Positions 59,125-64,000 of a stretch of 64,000 nucleotides of DNA are shown here, piece by piece. Where the stretch lies: positions 1,408,537 through 1,472,536 of the forward strand of contig VCAZ01000111.1 of NCBI GenBank assembly GCA_005784505.1, written 5' to 3'. The notes below the pieces were generated by a model. It made no database searches and was not told where the DNA came from. It saw only the letters and a program-made list of their open reading frames with translations. Position numbers and translations under genes: made by a program. Positions within the stretch are counted from its first letter, which is position 1. Each line of letters opens with the position of its first letter. Origin of the DNA: Bagarius yarrelli. Lineage: Eukaryota; Chordata; Actinopteri; Siluriformes; Sisoridae.

Positions 59125-59132
59125 TCACGTGA
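59125..59132 (+). promoter_or_regulatory. E-box TCACGTGA in putative fmr1 promoter
   Basis: Perfect palindromic CACGTG core with T and A flanks, 277 bp upstream of the ATG in the CpG-rich segment. USF-family proteins bind this type of site in mammalian FMR1 promoters; function here is inferred. Confidence 0.45.
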
Positions 59133-59340
59133 CTCGGGTAAAAGGGGAGCCTCTCTTGTGTGTATCTATGTGTGTGTGTGTGTGTGTTTACATCAACGCG
59201 TTCACGCGCGGCCGCTGCGCCCCATGCTAATGCTAACGGCTCTGTATATGTTTCGTTTTCGCATAAACGTCGACGTGCAGCAGCGCTAAACAGCAAAACA
59301 ACACTATTAACACGCGAAAAGGGAAGTGCGACAAGCGGAG

Positions 59341-59342
<2 letters not shown>

Positions 59343-59385
<43 letters not shown>

Positions 59386-59396
59386 TGTGTGTGTGT
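59343..59396 (+). repeat. (GT)n microsatellite just upstream of the fmr1 ATG
   Basis: 54 bp of GT dinucleotides with a GTGA interruption near 59383, ending 12 bp before the start codon. It probably lies in the 5' UTR or proximal promoter. Confidence 0.95.
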
Positions 59397-59408
59397 TTAA
59401 TCGGTGTC

Positions 59409-59459
59409 ATGGAGGAGCTGGCGGTGGAGGTGAGGGGCGCTAACGGAGCTTACTATAAG
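59409..59459 (+). CDS. fmr1: fmr1 coding exon 1
   Basis: Encodes MEELAVEVRGANGAYYK (residues 1-17). The ATG sits in GTGTCATGG, with G at +4. The donor GTAGGG follows directly at 59460, and the phase-0 junction after the Lys codon is the usual one for this family. Intron 1 is 1,579 bp. Confidence 0.88.
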
Positions 59460-62400
59460 GTAGGGTCGCCCCCTCAGTCTTACATCCGTGTGGAGTTTTA
59501 GTGTTTATTTATTTGCATTATCACCGGTTTTCCAGGCCTGTCGGTTTACTAGGCCGCGGTGTGTTCTATGTTCGAGTCCCGGGCTGAGCTGAGCTGAGCT
59601 GAGCTGCCGCCCCTTCCAGCAGCTTCACACGGAGGCCTTTTTCGCTCCGTGTCTATTTTTAGACGCTTGATTTGATTTATTTAGCATTAAAAGCTACATT
59701 AACTTCGAATTAAAGCTAAAATAAAATGGCTCCGCGGTGACGTTTGGGCCTTTAATTAAAAAAAAACAAAAACCTGTGGGTTCGAATCATTTTATTAAAC
59801 GTGTTGGATTGGATTTTCAGATTTAGATTTGGATTTCTGACGCCCTTATTTATAGCGATTTATATTTTAAGGGCCTCCTTCAAGGGCCCAAGTATTGCAG
59901 CTTGGTCATGCTGGGAATCGAACCCATTCTCTTTCACTTTCTCTTATAGTGTATAAACAAAACTGACCCAGACATTTAATTATTTTATACATGTAACTAA
60001 TTGTAGGTTTAGGGCCTTGCTTAGGGGCCCGGAAATGACAACTACATGGTGGTGATGGGAATCGAACCCATTCTCTTTCACTTTCTCTTGTAGTGTATAA
60101 ACTAAACTGACCTAGAAATGTAATTATTTTATACGTCTAACTAATTGTAAGTTAAGGGCCTTGCTCGCTTCACCAGCGCAACTTTATGTTAACATCCCAT
60201 AATGCAGCTGCAGAGAATATAAATTAAATTATATTTTGGTAAACAGATAAACACCACCGACAGGACACCAGATATGGATTTTCTTAAATAACCTACTATT
60301 AATCTAAAAATGGTAGTGCAGTGGTTATGGTGTTGGGCTGGTATTTGGAAGATCCCGGTTTGATTCCCAGTGCCAGCACTTTTGGGCCCTTGAGCAAGGC
60401 CCTTAACCCCTAATTCTCTGGATAAGGACTTCTGCCAAATGCTGTAAATGTAAATATGCTTAAATGTATTTTTTGTTTTTACAAACAATTAATCGTTAAA
60501 GCCTGTAAACAGACAATAAATCGTCGTAATCGCAATTATTTCATCGACAATTAAACCGTCACCCAAATTTGATAATCGTGACCGCTGTAGCGCCGCTGCC
60601 TCCACTTGGGTTTTTTTTTGTTTGTTTTGTTTTTTCTATTTTCCAGTCTTGTCGTTCTTAAACCGGAGCATAAAGTCAGATTTTGCTTTAGAATCTCACT
60701 GAGAAACATTCCTATATCTAATAAAAGTCATTTCCTTTTTAAATACACGAGTAAAAAGTGTCTCGGTGATGTTTGTAAACGATGGTAGTTTCATTATAAG
60801 CTGAAATTTTTAGCTTTTTCCTCCCCTTAAAAAAAAAAAGTTAAACAAATATCAATATAAATTCATATTAGAAGTTTATGAAATCTGATCAGCTCTAAAT
60901 TCAAGCGGTTTTGTTTTTGTTTTGTTTTTTTTAAAAAAAAAAAGGACGGATGTTCTCCAAATAGCTTTAGACCTTTACAGATGGTGTGTGTTGTATGGAA
61001 ATAAACTATAGCTGATGGATAACTGTTCTACCCCTCAGGCTATCGTGAAGGACGTGCACGAGAACACGGTCACTGTGACGTTCGAAAACAAGTGAGTATC
61101 ATGGCGGGATCTATAGCGATCTTTCAAAATACGCATTTTGTGTTAAAGTTGTGTGTGTGTTTGCTCGAATGATTTAGTCTATAATTTTAATGGTAAAGAC
61201 GGAATAACGACCAAAAACTCATTTTTATAATAATTATTGACAAATAACTTTGATTCCCTGTCCATCAGCAACGAGGTAACGAGCTGAGATGATCTCTTGA
61301 AGGGACTCTCTTGAAGGGAGTGCTTGTAATCTCAGCTCGTTACCTGTATAAAAGTCACCTGTCCAGAATCAATCAGATTCCAAATTTTCCACCATGACCA
61401 AGACCAAAAAAGCTGTCCAAGGATATCAGCAACAAGATTCTAGACCTACACAAGGCTGGAATGGACAATAAAACCAGCGGCTTGGTGAGAAGGTGACAAC
61501 AGCAATTATTTGATAATGGAAGAAGGATAAAATCGTTAAACTGTTACTATCTTCCTCAATCTGGGACTCCATGCAAGATCTCACCTTGTGGGGTTTCAAA
61601 GATCAGGAGAAACCGTGAGGAATCGGACCAGAACTACACAGGAGGATCTTGTAAATGATCTCAGAGGAGCTGGGACCATAGTCACCTAAAAAACAATTGG
61701 TAACACACTACACTACCAGGGGTTGCAATCCTGCAAGGTTCCCCCTGCTCAGACAAGCCTGAAGTTCACTAATGAACATCTGAATAATTCATTGGAGAAA
61801 ACTGTGTGAAAGTGCAGTGGTCAGATGAGACTAAAATCAAGCTTTTTCGCATCTCAACTCGCACTGTTTGGAGGAGGACGAATGGTGCCAATGATCCCAA
61901 GAACACCGATCCGACTGTCAAACATGGAGGTGGTGCTGATAAAAGGGCGGGACAACTAAGGGATGACGGACAGGGCCGTATACCATCAAATCTTGGGCGA
62001 GAACTTCCTTCCTTCAGCCAGGGCATTGAAAAAAGGTGGTGGCAGTAAGGTCCTGGAGTGGCCTAGCCAGTCTCCAGATCTTTAATCCCATAGCAAATCT
62101 GCAGAGAAAGCTAAAGGTTCGAGTTGACAAATGTCCGCCTCGACACCTTAATGACTTGGAGAGAATCTGCAAAGAGGAGTGGGACAAAATCCCTTCCTGA
62201 GACCTGTGCAAACCCGGTGGCCAACTAGAAGAAACATCTGACCTCTGTGATTGCCAACAAAGGTTTTGCCACCAAGCACCAAGTTTTATTTTGCTAAATT
62301 TCACTCATTAAAATGCAAATTAATTTACAGACTGTTCATTTCATCATCAGAGGTCGAATGTACGAAAACGGCAGGAGATCAAATAATCTTTATCCTCAGT

Positions 62401-63112
62401 GTGTAATGTGTGATGGACTAATGGCTGATTTTTAGATTCATGACTCATGACATTTAGAACACGCAGTTGTGCATTCGACTGTCTATACAGGCTGTGTTTG
62501 TTCTGAAGCAACTGTGAATAATTTTCCTTTTCAATTCAATATTAAAGCTGGCAGCCGGAGCGGCAGATCCCTTTTCATGAGGTGCGGTTTCCTCCTCCTG
62601 CTGGGGTTCAGAAAGAGATCTCTGAGAGTGATGAGGTTGAGGTACGTTTGCTATGGAGAAAAAGAAACATCGAACAAGCGAACGAGTAAATAGTTGTACC
62701 CGTTTTCATCCACCTTTTTCTCCTGGTTTGGGTTCGAAGGTTTACTCCAGGGCTAACGACAAGGAACCGTGCGGTTGGTGGCTAGCCAAAGTGCGCATGG
62801 TAAAAGGGGAGGTGAGCAACATTTAATGTGTATTTGCAGAAGTTAGGAATCAAAGGAATTGTGCAGGTCTTAAAAAGCAAGAAATTTGCATAATAAATTT
62901 GTTTACCTGATTAATTATACTAAAAAAAATCTGTTGAGTTAAGGATGTGTCTGTTCCCTGCAGTTCTACGTGATTGAGTACGCTGCATGCGATGCCACAC
63001 TTAACGAGATCGTCACATTAGAGCGACTGCGGCCCGTGAACCCTAACAAAGCCACCGCAAAGAACCCTTTCCTGAAAATCCGACTGGACGTTCCGGAGGA
63101 CCTGCGACAGAT
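59409..63112 (+). CDS. fmr1: Fragile X family RNA-binding protein, 5' part (exons 1-5; gene continues past the window)
   Basis: Joined exons 59409-59459, 61039-61091, 62548-62641, 62740-62811 and 62964-63112 give 139 codons plus two bases of codon 140. The product is the N-terminus of FMRP, a cytoplasmic RNA-binding translational regulator on neuronal mRNAs. The visible part holds Tudor/Agenet 1 (about residues 4-50) and Tudor/Agenet 2 (about 63-120); the KH and RGG regions would lie downstream. FMR1-type signatures are RQIPFHEVRFPPP, ESDEVEVYSRAN, GEFYVIEYAACDAT and LDVPEDLRQ. Residues resembling FXR1/FXR2 also occur (CGWW, LERLRPVNPN), so a diverged fmr1 duplicate is the main alternative. 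Cage residues Trp80 and Tyr96 are kept but position 103 is Leu. Exon lengths and phases equal those of vertebrate FMR1. No stop or frameshift is seen, and all introns are GT-AG. Confidence 0.88.
59583..59605. repeat. Short GAGCT repeat in intron 1
   Basis: Four tandem CTGAG/GAGCT units, CpG-rich flank. Confidence 0.85.
59835..60172 (-). mobile_element. SINE-A remnant tandemly duplicated in fmr1 intron 1
   Basis: GGGAATCGAACCCATTCTCT and TTCACTTTCTCTTATAGTG occur at 59914 and again 144 bp later, with GGGCCTTGCTTAGGGGCCC between; the second unit is cut short near 60170. Confidence 0.8.
60306..60457 (+). mobile_element. SINE-A copy in fmr1 intron 1
   Basis: GGTAGTGCAGTGGTTATGG head, TGGGCCCTTGAGCAAGGCCC centre and CTTCTGCCAAATGCTGT tail. 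Confidence 0.92.
61039..61091 (+). CDS. fmr1: fmr1 coding exon 2
   Basis: Acceptor CCCCTCAG ends at 61038. The exon encodes residues 18-34 (AIVKDVHENTVTVTFEN) plus two bases of Asn35, then donor GTGAGT. Its 53-nt length and split Asn codon match vertebrate FMR1 exon 2. Intron 2 (1,456 bp) contains a dead Tc1 element. Confidence 0.9.
61255..62402 (+). pseudogene. Dead Tc1-like transposon in fmr1 intron 2
   Basis: The leader ends CCACCATGACCAAGACC; transposase remnants include CTACACAAGGCTGGAATGG and GGAGTGGCCTAGCCAGTCTC then ATGACTTGGAGAGAATCTGC. The right terminus GATCAAATAATCTTTATCC then TCAGTG is recognisable; the left terminus is missing. It has internal deletions, including around the catalytic core, plus frameshifts. 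Sense orientation with fmr1. Not functional. Confidence 0.88.
61273..61345. repeat. Inverted repeat in the Tc1 leader
   Basis: Arm GAGGTAACGAGCTGAGAT is mirrored as ATCTCAGCTCGTTACCT. The loop carries a direct duplication of TCTCTTGAAGGGA. Confidence 0.9.
62548..62641 (+). CDS. fmr1: fmr1 coding exon 3
   Basis: Begins after acceptor ATTAAAG, completes Asn35 and encodes residues 36-66 from WQPERQIPFHEVRFPPP to ESDEVE. The donor GTACGT follows. The length is 94 nt. IPFHEVRF is closer to FMR1 (IPFHDVRF) than to FXR1 (VPFNEVRL) or FXR2 (IPFGDVRL), recalled from family knowledge. Confidence 0.92.
62740..62811 (+). CDS. fmr1: fmr1 coding exon 4
   Basis: Acceptor TTCGAAG; the exon encodes VYSRANDKEPCGWWLAKVRM and then VKGE (residues 67-90); donor GTGAGC. 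The length is 72 nt. The adjacent introns are short (98 bp before, 152 bp after). CGWW is FXR-like, whereas mammalian FMR1 has CCWW. Confidence 0.92.
62964..63112 (+). CDS. fmr1: fmr1 coding exon 5
   Basis: Acceptor CCCTGCAG; the exon encodes residues 91-139 starting FYVIEYAACDATLNEIVTLE and ending LDVPEDLRQ, with two bases of Met140; donor GTATGT. The 149-nt length matches vertebrate FMR1 exon 5. CTT (Leu) occurs at residue 103, where the family consensus DATYNE has Tyr. Confidence 0.92.
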
Positions 63113-63148
63113 GTATGTGTTTTGTTGTATTTATATATACACACACAG

Positions 63149-63663
63149 TGGTAGCTTTAACTCACGACTGTTCCGACTAACGAGTTTGTCGAGATACGAT
63201 TCGTCTCTTGGCCGGTTTTTCGCTTTGATTTGCGAGCTAAAATTCTGGTTACAAAACAGCTTCAGGCACCCAACCGCTAGTTAGCGTAGCGAACGCCACA
63301 GTGAACACCGTAACGTCCGCTCCCAGCGTCCCGTGTGTCACTCGAAAGCTAGTCAGACATGCGTGTTAGCAAGTGGAGTCGTCTGATCTCCAAGGTAAAC
63401 GCTGTACATTATACTTAATAAAACCCGTTTATTCCAGTACATCCTATTCTAGTGTTTTTATACAATATTCATTATTTATAAGTTTATTTTTCTTATTTAA
63501 AAAGATGTAACAAAAAATTGCAGTGTTTTTTGGGGACCCGAAACAAATTAGTGACATTTTAATTTATTTAAATAGAGAAAATAGATTTGACACACGATTA
63601 ATTTGAGTTACGAGCTCCGTCACAGAGCGAATTAAACTGGTAAGTCAGGGCACCGCTGTATTA
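63149..63663 (+). mobile_element. Non-autonomous pogo/Tigger-like element I2 in fmr1 intron 5
   Basis: Left CAGTGGTAGCTTTAACTCAC and right GGTAAGTCAGGGCACCGCTG are imperfect inverted ends next to TA. The interior matches I1 (2353-2797). It begins 37 bp after exon 5. Confidence 0.7.
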
Positions 63664-63779
63664 AGTTTTTGTTTTGCGTCTATTACAGACGTATTGTTTG
63701 AAAGAAGTCTTAGAAAATCAGGAATTTGCTAGTTTTAAGTTTATCTATGCAATACATGAGATTCATGATTTCACAACAT

Positions 63780-63963
63780 TTTACAGTATTTGGCAGACGC
63801 CCTTATCAAGACAAAAAAAAAACCCTTACATTTACTGTTTTATACAATTGGGGGTTAAGGGCATTTCTCAGGGGCCCAGCAGTGGTAACTTGGAGGTGCT
63901 GGGAATTGAACCTGGATCTACCAATTAGCAGTCTAACTCCTTAACCACTGCCACCACTTCCCA
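63780..63963 (-). mobile_element. SINE-A copy in fmr1 intron 5
   Basis: TTTACAGTATTTGGCAGACG tail, CAGGGGCCCAGCAGTGG centre and AACTCCTTAACCACTGCC head. Confidence 0.92.
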
Positions 63964-64000
63964 GTTATCTATAATTAACTAGGGTTTAGACTGGTGGTGT

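Larger units (their letters stand above)
58850..59408 (+). promoter_or_regulatory. Putative fmr1 promoter and 5' UTR
   Basis: The region turns from AT-rich to locally GC/CpG-rich before the ATG. Visible elements are a CCAAT near 58853, a GC box (GGAGGCGGGAC) near 58865-58875, an inverted CCAAT (ATTGG) near 58897, a palindromic E-box TCACGTGA at 59125-59132, CpG-rich sequence around 59197-59220, and GT repeats at about 59168-59187 and 59343-59396. From memory, mammalian FMR1 promoters also carry a USF-type E-box and GC boxes. No TATA box is evident. The transcription start cannot be fixed from sequence. Confidence 0.5.

Noticed and set aside
59160..59384. ORF starting in the fmr1 upstream region and ending in the GT tract
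   Set aside because: Overlaps promoter/UTR and reads Val-Cys repeats; an artefact of the microsatellite.
61806..62048. Functional Tc1 transposase
   Set aside because: Frameshifts and deletions interrupt the catalytic region; only pieces of the frame remain.

Overview
This window is nuclear DNA from a ray-finned fish, probably an otophysan such as a catfish (the order is inferred only from the repeat style). The evidence is a high density of short tRNA-headed SINEs, degenerate fish-type Tc1/mariner and hAT elements, very long AT, GA, GT and GATA microsatellites, and one spliced gene with GT-AG introns. There is no bacterial-type coding density, operon, rRNA, CRISPR array or intact transposase.

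Only one protein-coding gene can be supported: the 5' part of a fragile-X family gene, called here as fmr1, on the + strand from 59409 to 63112, running off the right edge. Five coding exons (59409-59459, 61039-61091, 62548-62641, 62740-62811, 62964-63112) have consensus splice sites. Their lengths (51, 53, 94, 72, 149 nt) and phases match vertebrate FMR1 as I remember it. They encode residues 1-139 plus two bases of codon 140, which is the tandem Tudor/Agenet N-terminus. A promoter-like region lies upstream, with a GC box, CCAAT motifs, a palindromic E-box and a long GT repeat ending 12 bp before the ATG. The predicted protein mixes FMR1-type and FXR-type residues. It has Leu where human FMRP has Tyr103, a residue I recall as part of the Tudor-2 aromatic cage.

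The first 59 kb has no recognisable exon and behaves as a gene desert. About 28 partial or full copies of one tRNA-headed SINE family (SINE-A) are scattered on both strands, roughly one per 2.3 kb. A second SINE-like family (SINE-B) and a third tRNA-headed family (repeat C) are also present. Other repeats are RTE-like LINE tails and a reverse-transcriptase scrap, several Tc1/mariner remnants, hAT-like and pogo-like non-autonomous elements, a TACAGGGTGTCC-terminated mini-element, and a three-copy unclassified repeat (F).

Several local structures stand out: a six-copy 26-bp TTAAGGG-containing minisatellite (about 0.5-1.04 kb), a hAT-type miniature element with near-perfect 8-bp target duplications (21.4 kb), a compound TGGA array with a recurring linker (39.3 kb), a near-perfect 60-bp inverted repeat around a TA tract (40.0 kb), a four-unit satellite grown from a SINE 3' end (50.7-51.25 kb), and paired local duplications near 20-22 kb and 52-53 kb. 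Several unique, homeodomain-site-rich stretches in the desert are candidates for conserved non-coding elements, but only comparison with other genomes could confirm them.
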